From the NCBI GenBank assembly GCA_949300425.1, contig CASGED010000039.1:49261-113260 (forward strand): DNA of 64,000 nt, given 5' to 3'. The position numbers were made by a program, and so were the translations under genes. Below are positions 17,514 through 26,212 of this stretch, in pieces (the stretch's first letter is position 1; every line of letters starts with the position of its first letter). The notes beneath the pieces were generated by a model. It worked only from the letters and a program-made list of their open reading frames with translations. It searched no databases and was not told where the DNA came from. The stretch comes from an uncultured Bacteroides sp. (lineage in GTDB: Bacteria > Bacteroidota > Bacteroidia > Bacteroidales > Bacteroidaceae).

Positions 17514-18254
17514 CTAAAATTTTATTATCAGATAATCGTTTAGTTGTGTCATCCCCTTGTAAAACATAAGACAGGGTATGATTTCAAGGGCGCAAAAGTA
17601 CAAAATCAAAAGCAAACCACCGAATAAACTGTTACAAAAAAGTTTTATCCACTTATAAAGTATCAATATTTTAACCAAACCAAGCAAAAAGAGCCCGATT
17701 ATAACAGATATTTGCAGACTGAAATGGAGGTAGATGGCCAAAAGCAGAAACGGGAAAACCAAAAATCCGGAGTAATAGATGAGGGTAGCGTACGATTCCG
17801 CCCAAAAAGAGGAAACCGACTTATCAAAAAATATCCATCCCAACAATGCGTACGCCAGCCACTTTAAGCTCAGATAAACGAGGCTGCCTGCCACGCATAC
17901 GCCCAATAATCCCATCGAGTTTATCTCACTGACCTGCTCCGGACGGGCCGCGCTGAAGCAGATAAAGATGTAAAGCCCGGTCAATATGCAAGTCTGTAGG
18001 ACGAGAAGAAGCAGATAGCGCATGTCCGACCCGACCGAGGTGCCGAATATGCTGGCTCTGTCCCGATGCAGCAGGAAGCAACTCCCCAATTGCAGCAAGA
18101 ACTTGTAACTGTGGGCCAATACGTAGGATGACAAGAAAAAGCATGCCAACAGCACTAAAGAGATGCCGTCGTCACGTCCGGGAGAATAGGGAAGCGGTAA
18201 AGCCTCTAATCCAACCGTACATACGGACAGGACACTCTGCACGGCATTCATCAT
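17514..18254 (-). CDS. DUF4271 membrane protein
   Basis: Integral membrane protein of 246 residues with about seven hydrophobic helices and no recognisable catalytic motif. I place it in DUF4271, a Bacteroidetes family that typically lies just upstream of hemD, as here. Its start overlaps the LOG gene stop by 4 bp (ATGA), and hemD begins 3 bp after its end. Function is unknown; the conserved linkage suggests a role tied to membrane or tetrapyrrole biology, but nothing in the sequence proves it. Confidence 0.85.
   Translation of the reverse strand: MMNAVQSVLSVCTVGLEALPLPYSPGRDDGISLVLLACFFLSSYVLAHSYKFLLQLGSCFLLHRDRASIFGTSVGSDMRYLLLLVLQTCILTGLYIFICFSAARPEQVSEINSMGLLGVCVAGSLVYLSLKWLAYALLGWIFFDKSVSSFWAESYATLIYYSGFLVFPFLLLAIYLHFSLQISVIIGLFLLGLVKILILYKWIKLFCNSLFGGLLLILYFCALEIIPCLMFYKGMTQLNDYLIIKF
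17593..17600 (-). promoter_or_regulatory. Possible internal promoter before hemD
   Basis: TACTTTTG on the minus strand near the 3' end of the DUF4271 gene, 83 bp before the hemD ATG. It fits TAnnTTTG; no -33 box is evident. Confidence 0.3.
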
Positions 18255-18841
18255 ATTTCGGCGAATTTACGTATCGCCACATCCCATATCGGAGTGGCGC
18301 GTATCAGTTCTACGGCCTCGGCGGGTGTGCGTGCCACACGCCATAACTCACTATGCCGACTTCCCATAAAACGCTCCTCTACCGCCCGGCTGAAGAAGGC
18401 GAACAGCGGGTCGTAGTAGCCGTTGGTGTTCAGAATGACGATGGGGTTCAAGTAAAGCCCCAGTTGCTTCCAGGTGATGATTTCCATCAACTCCTCCAGC
18501 GTGCCGCATCCGCCGGGCAGGGCTATCACCGCATCGCTCAACCGTGCCATCGTCTCTTTCCGCTGGTGCATGTCTTCTACCTCTATCAGCTCCGTCAGCC
18601 CCGTATGATGCCAGCCTTGTTCTACCATGAAGCGGGGAATGACGCCTGTCACCTCTCCGCCTGCGGCCAGTGCGGCATCGGATATGGCGGCCATCAGGCC
18701 ACGGTTTCCGGCTCCGTTTATCACACGGATGCCAGCTTGGCCTAACAAAGTCCCCAATTCATGGGCGGCGTTTACATACAAAGCGTCAATCTTGGTGCTC
18801 GAAGCGCAATAGACGCACACGGAATTTATTTTGTTCATCAT
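18251..18841 (-). CDS. LOG-family nucleotide phosphoribohydrolase
   Basis: Predicted cytosolic hydrolase of the LOG (lonely guy) family, which cleaves base from nucleoside 5'-monophosphates. From the ATG at 18841 it has 196 residues and shows the two signatures: SDAVIALPGGCGTLEELMEI (PGGxGTxxE) and the nucleotide-binding GLMAAISDAALAAGG. The start is chosen because AGAGGTGAG lies just upstream; an ATG follows directly at 18838, and the longer frame to 18922 overlaps the promoter and has no family similarity. It leads a six-gene operon running to the tatD-like gene. Bacterial members may act in nucleotide salvage. Confidence 0.92.
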   Translation of the reverse strand: MMNKINSVCVYCASSTKIDALYVNAAHELGTLLGQAGIRVINGAGNRGLMAAISDAALAAGGEVTGVIPRFMVEQGWHHTGLTELIEVEDMHQRKETMARLSDAVIALPGGCGTLEELMEIITWKQLGLYLNPIVILNTNGYYDPLFAFFSRAVEERFMGSRHSELWRVARTPAEAVELIRATPIWDVAIRKFAEI

Positions 18842-18873
18842 TAGCTTTCTCACCTCTATATTATTATTGCGGG

Positions 18874-18881
18874 CAAAGGTA
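18874..18881 (-). promoter_or_regulatory. Promoter -7 box for the LOG-hemD-rnpA operon
   Basis: TACCTTTG on the minus strand, 33 bp before the LOG start codon, fits TAnnTTTG. It sits between the metK terminator hairpin and the first operon gene. Confidence 0.55.
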
Positions 18882-18923
18882 GAAATTTTTCCGCAAAAAA
18901 ACGGCATGTCCACACCGCACAAA

Positions 18924-18984
18924 ACAAAGTTTGGCGAAGGATAATGCTTTGCGAGGCATAAGCACGACTTTCGCCAAACTTTGT
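18924..18984 (-). terminator. Long hairpin after metK
   Basis: Perfect 15-bp arms ACAAAGTTTGGCGAA (18924-18938) and TTCGCCAAACTTTGT (18970-18984), with a second weaker stem inside. It begins 12 bp past the metK stop and ends before the LOG promoter. A run of four T follows on the minus strand, so it can act as a terminator. Confidence 0.82.
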
Positions 18985-18996
18985 GTAAGGGAAGGC

Positions 18997-20289
18997 TTAT
19001 AAGCCGAAAGCGGTTTTCACCTTATCTACATAGTCCAGTTTCTCCCATGTGAAAAGTTCCACTTCGATGTCCTTGTTGCCTTCATAACGGCTACGGAAAT
19101 GCTTGGTCACCACTTGCGGTTCGCGTCCCATGTGTCCGTAGGCGGCAGTTTCCTGATAAATGGGATTGCGCAATTTCAGGCGGTCTTCGATGGCCTTCGG
19201 ACGAAGGTCGAACAATTCGTCTATCTTGCGGGCAATCTCGCCATCGCTCATGGCTACATGGCTTCGTCCGTAGGTGTTGACATAGATGTTGATGGGGCGC
19301 GCCACACCGATGGCATAGCTGACCTGCACCAATATCTCGTCGGCCACCCCGGCGGCCACCAAATTCTTTGCGATGTGGCGTGCGGCATAGGCGGCGGAAC
19401 GGTCTACCTTCGAGGGGTCTTTACCGGAGAAAGCACCGCCTCCGTGGGCACCTTTGCCTCCATAGGTATCTACGATAATCTTACGCCCCGTCAGTCCCGT
19501 GTCTCCATGAGGTCCTCCGATGACAAACTTGCCGGTAGGGTTGACGTGATATTTGATGTCGTCGTTGAACAGAGCCAATACCTTGGGCGCGTGGATGGAG
19601 GCGATGACACGCGGCATCAACGTGTTGATGACGTCATAGCGGATGATGGCCAGCATTTCCTCGTCGGCTTTCAGTTGGGCCGCTTCGCTATCATCGGCAG
19701 GCCGGATAAATTCGTCGTGCTGAGTAGAGACAACGATGGTGTCGATGCGGACGGGCGTCCCGTTATCGTCATATTCGATGGTCACCTGACTCTTGGCATC
19801 GGGGCGCAGGTACGTCATTTGCTTGCCCTCGCGACGGATGTCGGCCAGTACCTGCAGGATGCGGTGCGCCAGGTCGAGCGACAGGGGCATGTAGTTTTCC
19901 GTTTCGTTCGTGGCATAGCCGAACATCATGCCCTGGTCTCCGGCTCCTTGCTCCATGGGGTCTTCACGCTCCACGCCCCGGTTGATGTCGGGGCTTTGCT
20001 CGTGGATGGCGCTCAGCACGCCGCATGAGTTGCTTTCGAACATGTATTCGCCTTTCGTGTAACCGATTTTCTTGATGACTTCGCGCGCAATGAGCGGCAT
20101 GTCCACGTAGGCTTTCGTTTTTACCTCACCGGCCAAGATTACCTGCCCCGTGGTGACCAGTGTTTCGCATGCTACTTTCGACTGGGGGTCGTAAGCCAAA
20201 AGTTTGTCCAATACAGCGTCCGATATTTGGTCGGCCACTTTGTCGGGGTGTCCTTCCGACACCGATTCGGATGTAAACAAGTATCCCAT
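18997..20289 (-). CDS. metK: S-adenosylmethionine synthetase
   Basis: Makes S-adenosylmethionine from methionine and ATP; cytosolic tetramer. The 430 residues are complete, somewhat longer than the E. coli enzyme as is usual in Bacteroidetes. Landmarks: [18 protein letters not shown] at the N-terminus (ATP-binding His and Asp), the MetK signature [12 protein letters not shown], and the second signature [19 protein letters not shown]. The 5' leader of about 165 nt carries a likely SAM-II riboswitch right after the promoter, so expression should fall when its own product is abundant. A strong hairpin ends the transcript. Confidence 0.98.
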   Translation of the reverse strand: MGYLFTSESVSEGHPDKVADQISDAVLDKLLAYDPQSKVACETLVTTGQVILAGEVKTKAYVDMPLIAREVIKKIGYTKGEYMFESNSCGVLSAIHEQSPDINRGVEREDPMEQGAGDQGMMFGYATNETENYMPLSLDLAHRILQVLADIRREGKQMTYLRPDAKSQVTIEYDDNGTPVRIDTIVVSTQHDEFIRPADDSEAAQLKADEEMLAIIRYDVINTLMPRVIASIHAPKVLALFNDDIKYHVNPTGKFVIGGPHGDTGLTGRKIIVDTYGGKGAHGGGAFSGKDPSKVDRSAAYAARHIAKNLVAAGVADEILVQVSYAIGVARPINIYVNTYGRSHVAMSDGEIARKIDELFDLRPKAIEDRLKLRNPIYQETAAYGHMGREPQVVTKHFRSRYEGNKDIEVELFTWEKLDYVDKVKTAFGL

Positions 20290-20391
20290 ATACTTCTACA
20301 CTAATTAATAAATTGAATAATTAAGTAAAACAAACGGGAAATACGGTGAGTAGGGCAGGCCGGCCGCGGTCCGGCTTCTGTTTCAGAAAAG

Positions 20392-20447
20392 TATGTGTTT
20401 TAGCATTTTTTTCTGTGGTTGCAAGCTACTCAAATCTTTCCACATTT
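20392..20447 (-). ncRNA. Probable SAM-II riboswitch in the metK leader
   Basis: Reading the minus strand from 20445: TGTGG, then GATTTGAGTAGCTTGCAA, then CCACA, an A-rich stretch and ATGCTAAAAC. TGTGG/CCACA forms the P1 stem; TAGC in the loop can pair with GCTA downstream as the pseudoknot; GATTT, TTGCAA and GCTAAAA are the conserved SAM-II strings as I remember them from the alphaproteobacterial and environmental examples. It starts a few bases after a TATCTTTG box, so it would be at the 5' end of the RNA, upstream of the SAM synthetase gene. A GC-rich hairpin (about 20359-20375) follows and may be part of the switch. The motif match was made by eye. Confidence 0.78.
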
Positions 20448-20460
20448 CGATTTTCGGGCG

Positions 20461-20468
20461 CAAAGATA
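20461..20468 (-). promoter_or_regulatory. Promoter -7 box for metK
   Basis: TATCTTTG on the minus strand, placing transcription start near 20454 just before the riboswitch and giving a leader of about 165 nt. Confidence 0.65.
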
Positions 20469-20605
20469 GCATAAAAAGGCATTGCTCGCTTCTATATTAT
20501 ATTATTTAACGATTCAGAACTTCGCTTTGACCTTTCCCGTCTTTCAGACGGTCTCACGCCCCTTACTGCCTTACGTGTGATATATATTAAAAAATTAGAA
20601 GTTCT

Positions 20606-20884
20606 ATGGAAAAAAGGAAATTTTATGTTCACACTGACAAGCAGGAAATGAGGGAAGCGGGTGTAGCGAAAAAACAGTTGGAAAAGTTACTATCCACGGA
20701 TAAAATCTTTAGTGAACGGCTTTGCGTCCAGTTACGTTCTATTCAAAAGTTGATAGGAACCCGGTTGAAAGCGAACGAAAGGATGTTGAAGGCTGAGAAA
20801 CGAGAGAAGCGGCGTATTGCCGAAGAAGTTCGTAAGCGGAAAGAGGCGGAAATGAATCGTGCCAAGAAGAATGCGGCGTATTAA
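20606..20884 (+). CDS. Small basic coiled-coil hypothetical protein
   Basis: Unrecognised 92-residue frame, very rich in Lys, Arg and Glu. The second half (about 50-90, for example ANERMLKAEKREKRRIAEEV) should form a long charged helix or coiled coil. No signal peptide or membrane segment. It is the only plus-strand gene between metK and the toxin locus and has an AT-rich leader typical of Bacteroides, which gives some support. A possible nucleic-acid-binding role is only a guess from charge. It might also be non-coding. Confidence 0.45.
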   Translation: MEKRKFYVHTDKQEMREAGVAKKQLEKLLSTDKIFSERLCVQLRSIQKLIGTRLKANERMLKAEKREKRRIAEEVRKRKEAEMNRAKKNAAY

Positions 20885-20987
20885 ATTGCGGCGTTCAGAA
20901 TGAAAACAAAAAAACAATCCATGAATCAGATTGCTCTGAAACAAGGATTGCTTCGTTTTATTGAAAAGATTTCAGGATTCGAATGGA

Positions 20988-21476
20988 TTAAAATAGATGA
21001 GTAACATACGTATACACATAAAAATCATATCCTTCGACCTTTTTTGTCCACATACCATTTGTCCCTTTGAAAATATCAACGAACATATTCTTGAATCTTT
21101 CTTGGTCACGCCCGAATGGCGGATATAGTTGTCTGACTTCTAAGACATTTAAATATGTATCAAATAAGATAGAAAAGATTACTCTTTGATTCAATTCCGT
21201 ATCATCATAATTTTGTGGAGCATAATATCTCCTTTTGATGTAGCAATCTAAAGAATCTTTTCCTTCTTTGAAAGCCACTCCCATAAACCTTGCAGTTAAA
21301 TGCCGTCCATTTAGCATGATATATTCCATATCGTCAGACATAGAACCATCAGATAAATGTATAAATTTACACAAAGGTATGGTATCAACATCACATAAAT
21401 AGCCATTTTTTACTTGTGAGTTGCAGTGGCATCCACAAAACATAAAGATACTTAATAAAAATACTCTAATAATCAT
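20988..21476 (-). CDS. Hypothetical lipoprotein, candidate immunity protein
   Basis: 162-residue protein with a signal peptide and an SPII-like site (MFCGCHC, Cys near residue 15). Not recognised as a known family. It follows the HExxH peptidase tip of the toxin locus and overlaps its stop by 11 bp, the arrangement expected of an immunity gene. A membrane-anchored periplasmic lipoprotein would be well placed to block an incoming peptidase toxin. Its AT-rich composition, like that of the toxin tip, contrasts with the GC-rich RHS genes upstream and suggests the pair was acquired together. The role is inferred from position only. Confidence 0.7.
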   Translation of the reverse strand: MIIRVFLLSIFMFCGCHCNSQVKNGYLCDVDTIPLCKFIHLSDGSMSDDMEYIMLNGRHLTARFMGVAFKEGKDSLDCYIKRRYYAPQNYDDTELNQRVIFSILFDTYLNVLEVRQLYPPFGRDQERFKNMFVDIFKGTNGMWTKKVEGYDFYVYTYVTHLF

Positions 21477-21660
21477 ATCCTAATCGTTTTGACATCATAG
21501 TCGCTCTTCCATATACAAAATTATCAACTCTGGGTTGCCTATGGCTAAACGGTTGGTTGTTCAAATACAATAAGACATGGCCAAATTCATGCGCAAGGCC
21601 GACTGTACGATGATTTACCAGACTTTTTCCATTAATGATAACTTGGATATTACTATTTAG
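21466..21660 (-). pseudogene. Out-of-frame HExxH metallopeptidase toxin tip
   Basis: Reading the minus strand from 21660 in the frame ending at the TAG 21468-21466 gives about 64 residues containing HRTVGLAHEFGHVLLYLNNQ, a zinc-peptidase HExxH helix, and ending RLGYDY. It is one base out of step with the RHS gene, which stops at 21657 directly after DGLDRLL. It therefore looks like the C-terminal toxin domain of a polymorphic toxin joined to a truncated RHS core, either a displaced orphan tip or the result of a deletion. No start codon of its own is evident. The lipoprotein gene following it is the probable immunity partner. Confidence 0.7.
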
Positions 21661-23315
21661 AGAAGCCGGTCCAGTCCGTCATAAGCGAACTTATAGCCTC
21701 TCGTCGCGCTCTCGTTGCCGGATTTCCACGTCATGCCGCTGACGTTCCCGTTGTAACAGGGATTGGTCCCGTCCGTATACTGCAAAGCCTGCGAGAACTT
21801 GTTCCCGCTGATGCCCGTCACCCAGTCACGGATGTTGTAGCTGTACGTCCACTTGTTCGAGGCTGTGCCGTGCGGGGTCTTGCTTTGCAGCCTGCCCAGT
21901 TCGTCATACGTGTACGAGCATAGGGTCACTTTGCTCCCGTCCAGTGTATGTTCCACCTTCGTCAGGCGTGCGGCGTGGTCGTAGGTATAGTCATATACTT
22001 CAGTCCGGGTCGTCTTCCCGCTTGCCGTGTGCGTGCGGGTCACCTGCTGCTGCCTTCCGTCGAAGGTGTACACGGTCTCTTCCTTGTCGTAACCGCCCAA
22101 CAGGTTGGTCTGTACCGTCCTGGTCACACGGCCCTGGATGTCGTAGTAATAAGCCGTGTAAAGCTGGGCCGTGGTGCCGGGCACCGTTACCTCGCTGCCG
22201 GTCAGGTAGCCTTTCGCGCTCACCGTACCTGCGGGGAAGTTGCTGTTGTTAAAGCCCGGTTGGCTGCGGAAGTCATAGTTGTCGTAGTAGTTCTTCATCC
22301 GGACGGTCTTGGAACTCTTGTCCTTGCCGGTGCATTCGCCCTGTTCGGTCAGGCGGTTCAGGGCGTCATACTCGTAGTACGTCCAGCGGTTGGAGGCACG
22401 CTGTACGCCGTCTTGCGAGAACGTCAGCCTGTCCGCCGTGTCGTATTCGTACACTATCGGCTCCGCTCCCGGCGCCTGCCATTTGATGCAGCGTTGGCGA
22501 TAGTCGTACGTATAGCTGAAAGCGTGCCGGGACAGGTCACCGCTGTCTTGGTAAGCGGGTTGGAGCACGTAGAGCAGGTTTCCGTAATCGTTGTACAGGT
22601 AATAGGCATCCAAGGCGTTGTCCCCGTCTATCCTTCTTTCCAAAAGTACCTTCCCCAGTTTGTCCGTGAAGGTATAGCGCACATGCCCGTCCTCGTCCGT
22701 GACGCGGGTCACTTTCAATGTACCGGCGGTACGGATGCCTCCCGTGACCAGCGCGCCTTCGCCGGACTCGCTGTAGTCCTTGCAAGAAAGGGGGAAGTCC
22801 GTCCCGTTGGTCAGGTAGTCCGTGCGCACCGCATGGCTGCCTTCCCGCCACGCTTCCCCGGGTCCGTATTCCTCGATGACACGGTTCAGGGCGGAAGCCT
22901 CGTAGACGGATTGGGTGTACGGATAGGCGTCGTTCCCATATTGCCCGGCGGCGCTTGCCTTGAAGTCGGCAAGGGGCAAGTAGTCGGTGGCTCCCGCCTG
23001 TATGGGCAGCCATTGGTTGGTCTGGCGTCCGTTGGCGTCGTATTCCAACAGGTTGATGAGGTTCTTGCCGGTAAGTGAACCGTCCCGGCAAGTTTGTTCA
23101 AGTGTCTGGTACGGACGTCCCAGGCCGTCATAATAGACGACGCGGTCCATCCAGGATGTGTTTTCTTCGTTCAACACCCGCCGGCCGCGGATGTAGTTTT
23201 CCGCCGTGCTTTGGGCGGAAAGGATGCCGGGTACAAGCAGTAGCAGCATCGTTGTTCTCAATCTTCTCATAATGTATATGCGTTTTAAAGGGTTATTCTT
23301 TGGTATAGTATTCAT
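21657..23315 (-). CDS. RHS/YD-repeat protein (DUF6443-type), truncated before its core domain
   Basis: Secreted polymorphic-toxin backbone of 552 residues. A signal sequence is visible from an internal Met16 (MRRLRTTMLLLLVPGILSAQ); the annotated start overlaps the preceding gene by 4 bp. The N-terminus (ENYIRGRRVLNEENTSWMDR, VVYYDGLGRPYQ) matches the DUF6443 domain of Bacteroidetes RHS proteins, followed by YD repeats such as YTYDYRQRCIKW, YEYDALNRLTEQGE and YTYDHAARLTKVEH. The protein stops at YDGLDRLL, without the RHS repeat-associated core domain that normally precedes the toxin. The fragment at 21466-21660 is its likely former or alternative tip. Probably non-functional as a toxin carrier now. 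Confidence 0.85.
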   Translation of the reverse strand: MNTIPKNNPLKRIYIMRRLRTTMLLLLVPGILSAQSTAENYIRGRRVLNEENTSWMDRVVYYDGLGRPYQTLEQTCRDGSLTGKNLINLLEYDANGRQTNQWLPIQAGATDYLPLADFKASAAGQYGNDAYPYTQSVYEASALNRVIEEYGPGEAWREGSHAVRTDYLTNGTDFPLSCKDYSESGEGALVTGGIRTAGTLKVTRVTDEDGHVRYTFTDKLGKVLLERRIDGDNALDAYYLYNDYGNLLYVLQPAYQDSGDLSRHAFSYTYDYRQRCIKWQAPGAEPIVYEYDTADRLTFSQDGVQRASNRWTYYEYDALNRLTEQGECTGKDKSSKTVRMKNYYDNYDFRSQPGFNNSNFPAGTVSAKGYLTGSEVTVPGTTAQLYTAYYYDIQGRVTRTVQTNLLGGYDKEETVYTFDGRQQQVTRTHTASGKTTRTEVYDYTYDHAARLTKVEHTLDGSKVTLCSYTYDELGRLQSKTPHGTASNKWTYSYNIRDWVTGISGNKFSQALQYTDGTNPCYNGNVSGMTWKSGNESATRGYKFAYDGLDRLL

Positions 23316-26113
23316 ATTGCTCTGTCGCCTTCCTCATCGTACAGGTAGGAAGTCTTTTCGCCGTTGGGCGCGGTCACGCTTTCGATGCCCACCAAGGGGA
23401 TGTAAGTATAGGTAGTTACCTTTACGGGTTTATCTTCCAACTTCTTGCGTATCCCGTCAAGCGCCGTGGGCACGGATGCCGTATTGGAAGCCAATGACGC
23501 AATGACGGAAGCGCCCAGCCAGTTCTCTACTTCGGCATAGGAGGCACCTTCGATGCGGGCGACCGGATATCTGGAAGCATAGCCCCATAACCAGACCGTT
23601 TTTTCCAAGTTGTCTTTCGCGGCTCCTTGCAAGTGTCCGTAAGCGTCGTACCGTTGGTATTCTATCCGGGCTTCCTCCGTGCTCCCGTCCGGGCGGTAGA
23701 ATTCCTTTTCCGGCAACAGCAGGCCGTTTCCGTAGTCTTTGTATTGGACGGTTTTCCGGGACAGTTCCACGCCGTTCTTTTTCCTAATCTGTACCAGCGG
23801 TACGGACAGGCGGTTCCGCGCCTTCAGTTGGGGGATGGCCGCGCGTTGGGCTGCCGTCATCAGGTTTGCTGTTTCTTCCTCGTCCGGATAATAGTAACAG
23901 TCGGAATACGTGTCTCCCCGGCTGTCGATCCACGTCTCTTCTTTCAGCAGGGCTTTCCGGCCGTTTTGGCTTTCCCTGTCCATGGAGTGTACCGTTACGA
24001 TGGAGTCTGTTCCGCAGTAGGTGGTCACGGTCTCTTGGAACAACTGGTATTCATGCAGGCTTATGCGGTAGTTCCCGACATAGAACCCGCCGGCTACGGC
24101 CTTGTCGTCCGAGATGGAGAAGTCGCCGTCACCATAGTTAAGGTTCCCGTATACCCGCCGCGACAAGGTTCCTTTTACTTCCGGAATCCCGTATGACTTG
24201 TATTCATACTCCCGCTTTTCCGCTAATTGGAAGCCGTCTCCGTCTTTCCTGTAAAATAGTTCGCTTAGGAGCATGGAGCCTTTCTGTGCCAGGTTGCCGT
24301 AATAACTGACGTACAAGGGGGCATAGTTCCCGTTGTTTCCCAAGCGTTCCGATCCTTGGCTCATAACGGTAGTCCCGTTGGTGATGGTTTCAAAATGTCG
24401 GACCGTCTTGTGGTCGCCTTCATACTCCGTGACCGTGTCATACCAGACAAACGGGTTGAAAGTGGGCAGGTATGAATAGCTGGGCACGCCCGTTATCAGC
24501 AATTGACGATAAGCTAAGTCGTGCAAATAGGCCGGGGATGACGCACCGTGATAGAAATACTGTTCGTCCATGAACCAACGCAGCTCAGGCCTCACAAAGG
24601 TGTTGCCTTCCCCGTTTTCGTCCGGGCCGTACTTGTACGTGCGTACCACCTCCGGCGCGCCGTTGCAGGGAGCACTGACGGTACGCTTCACGCGCAGTCC
24701 GCCGCCTTCCGAAATCATCCCGCTCTTTTCCCCGTCTATCAGTAAATCGTAGGCTCTACGGGGAGCGAAACGGTGCGGTTCGTATTCCACTTCCATATAC
24801 CCGCGGGTGGGGTAGGTGATTTTCTTCAGCATATTGTTCTGCATGGCTGTGGCATTAATGGTGCGGTCGGCTCCTTTGTAGGTATAGATGCGGGAAGAGA
24901 AGGAGTCAATCCAGATTTCGAACGAGGGGACAAGCGTCGCGTTGTTTTTGCCGTTGTAATACCCCCAGAAGTCTTGCGAGCGGGTATCCATTTCTTCGCC
25001 GCCGTAATACTCGAAGGTATAGCGGCCTTCCCCGCTCACATAGACTCTGCCTAACCTTTTGTAGTTCTGGTAGGTGAATGTACAGTGTTTCACTTCTTTT
25101 CCGTCCGGATTGGTGACTGAAAGTTCGGACAAGAACGGTCGTTGCAGGTATTGGTAATAATCGAAGCTGACAATGCTTCGGTCCGGCAAGGTGATTTGGG
25201 TCGGCAGGAAGAGGGACACGGTGGGATAATCGTAATCGAGAGGTGCGATGTAATCCGTAAATCCGGGTCCCTTGCTGCCGGGTTCCTCAAGTTGTTCATA
25301 ATAACGGTCGCGTATGGCTACGTAATTATTCAGCAGAAGTTCCGCATTGCATATCACAGATTGCTGTTGCCAATCCAGGGTGATGCGGGTGTTCCCGCTT
25401 CCGGGCAGTTGCACTTCATACAGCATCCAGCCGGTAGGGTATCCGGTCGTCAGATCCTTTTCTACATAGTCTTCGCCAAACTTATAGAGAATGCCCTTGT
25501 CGTCGGTGACGGTGAAACCGGAAAGATTGTGGTAAGTGTCAAAGTCGGGCTCAATCCGGAGCAAAGAGTTGGCGGCCGACACTTTCCACTGACCTCCTTG
25601 GGATTCCATCAGGAAAGCGGTCTCATGTCCCGGCAGGTGGATGGTGTAGATGTCCGGTTGCGCGTCTGTCTTGTTATCCGGCTCTTGGATTCCCCATAAG
25701 TATTCGAACGTATAATTGCTGGTCCGTACATCCATGGTAGAGACTTCGTCCGCCTTTCCCAAAATGGTACGGGTAATGCGCAATCCGGGGGAAAGCGTCC
25801 AGCCGTAACCGAGGGGGAAATAGTTGTCGGTTACTTTAATCCCGTTACTGTGGTAGCGCAGTTCGATGGGCCAGGACAGGTCATCATGCGAGACGGTGTA
25901 AAGTGGGATGGATATGTCGATGGCTCCTGTTGACAGGTCCGGTTGGTAACCGGTATGGCGGGTGTATTCCCAGGATGTAGGTGTCGGGAGGGACCAATCC
26001 GCCAAGCGGGGCAGATAATAGAAGTCTTCTTGGGCTTTAAGTTGACTGCCGGCTGCTATCAGGAACAGGCAAAGCAGCCCAATTCGTTTTTTGATTGAAA
26101 GATTCGTTTTCAT
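23312..26113 (-). CDS. Large secreted RHS-associated protein
   Basis: 933-residue protein with a signal peptide (MKTNLSIKKRIGLLCLFLIA...KAQE). The N-terminal third, with STGAIDISIPLYTV and LGYGWTLSPGLRITR, resembles the SpvB/TcdB-like shell segments that precede RHS repeats; the C-terminus carries YD-like strings (YQRYDAYGHLQGAAKDNLEK, KTSYLYDEEG). Its stop overlaps the start of the DUF6443-type gene by 4 bp, so the two are translated together and probably form one secreted shell split over two polypeptides, a common arrangement in Bacteroides. Exact function is unknown. Confidence 0.85.
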   Translation of the reverse strand: MKTNLSIKKRIGLLCLFLIAAGSQLKAQEDFYYLPRLADWSLPTPTSWEYTRHTGYQPDLSTGAIDISIPLYTVSHDDLSWPIELRYHSNGIKVTDNYFPLGYGWTLSPGLRITRTILGKADEVSTMDVRTSNYTFEYLWGIQEPDNKTDAQPDIYTIHLPGHETAFLMESQGGQWKVSAANSLLRIEPDFDTYHNLSGFTVTDDKGILYKFGEDYVEKDLTTGYPTGWMLYEVQLPGSGNTRITLDWQQQSVICNAELLLNNYVAIRDRYYEQLEEPGSKGPGFTDYIAPLDYDYPTVSLFLPTQITLPDRSIVSFDYYQYLQRPFLSELSVTNPDGKEVKHCTFTYQNYKRLGRVYVSGEGRYTFEYYGGEEMDTRSQDFWGYYNGKNNATLVPSFEIWIDSFSSRIYTYKGADRTINATAMQNNMLKKITYPTRGYMEVEYEPHRFAPRRAYDLLIDGEKSGMISEGGGLRVKRTVSAPCNGAPEVVRTYKYGPDENGEGNTFVRPELRWFMDEQYFYHGASSPAYLHDLAYRQLLITGVPSYSYLPTFNPFVWYDTVTEYEGDHKTVRHFETITNGTTVMSQGSERLGNNGNYAPLYVSYYGNLAQKGSMLLSELFYRKDGDGFQLAEKREYEYKSYGIPEVKGTLSRRVYGNLNYGDGDFSISDDKAVAGGFYVGNYRISLHEYQLFQETVTTYCGTDSIVTVHSMDRESQNGRKALLKEETWIDSRGDTYSDCYYYPDEEETANLMTAAQRAAIPQLKARNRLSVPLVQIRKKNGVELSRKTVQYKDYGNGLLLPEKEFYRPDGSTEEARIEYQRYDAYGHLQGAAKDNLEKTVWLWGYASRYPVARIEGASYAEVENWLGASVIASLASNTASVPTALDGIRKKLEDKPVKVTTYTYIPLVGIESVTAPNGEKTSYLYDEEGDRAI

Positions 26114-26212
26114 TGTATTTTTTGTTTTAATAGTGAAAAATGAATGGAAGGATGTCCGTCCGTTTTCTCCGTGTGGATGGGATGACGGACGGGCATCCCG
26201 GTTAGAGCAAGC

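Noticed and set aside
21948-23078. 376-codon plus-strand frame opposite the RHS gene
   Set aside because: Antisense shadow; YD repeats are clear on the minus strand.
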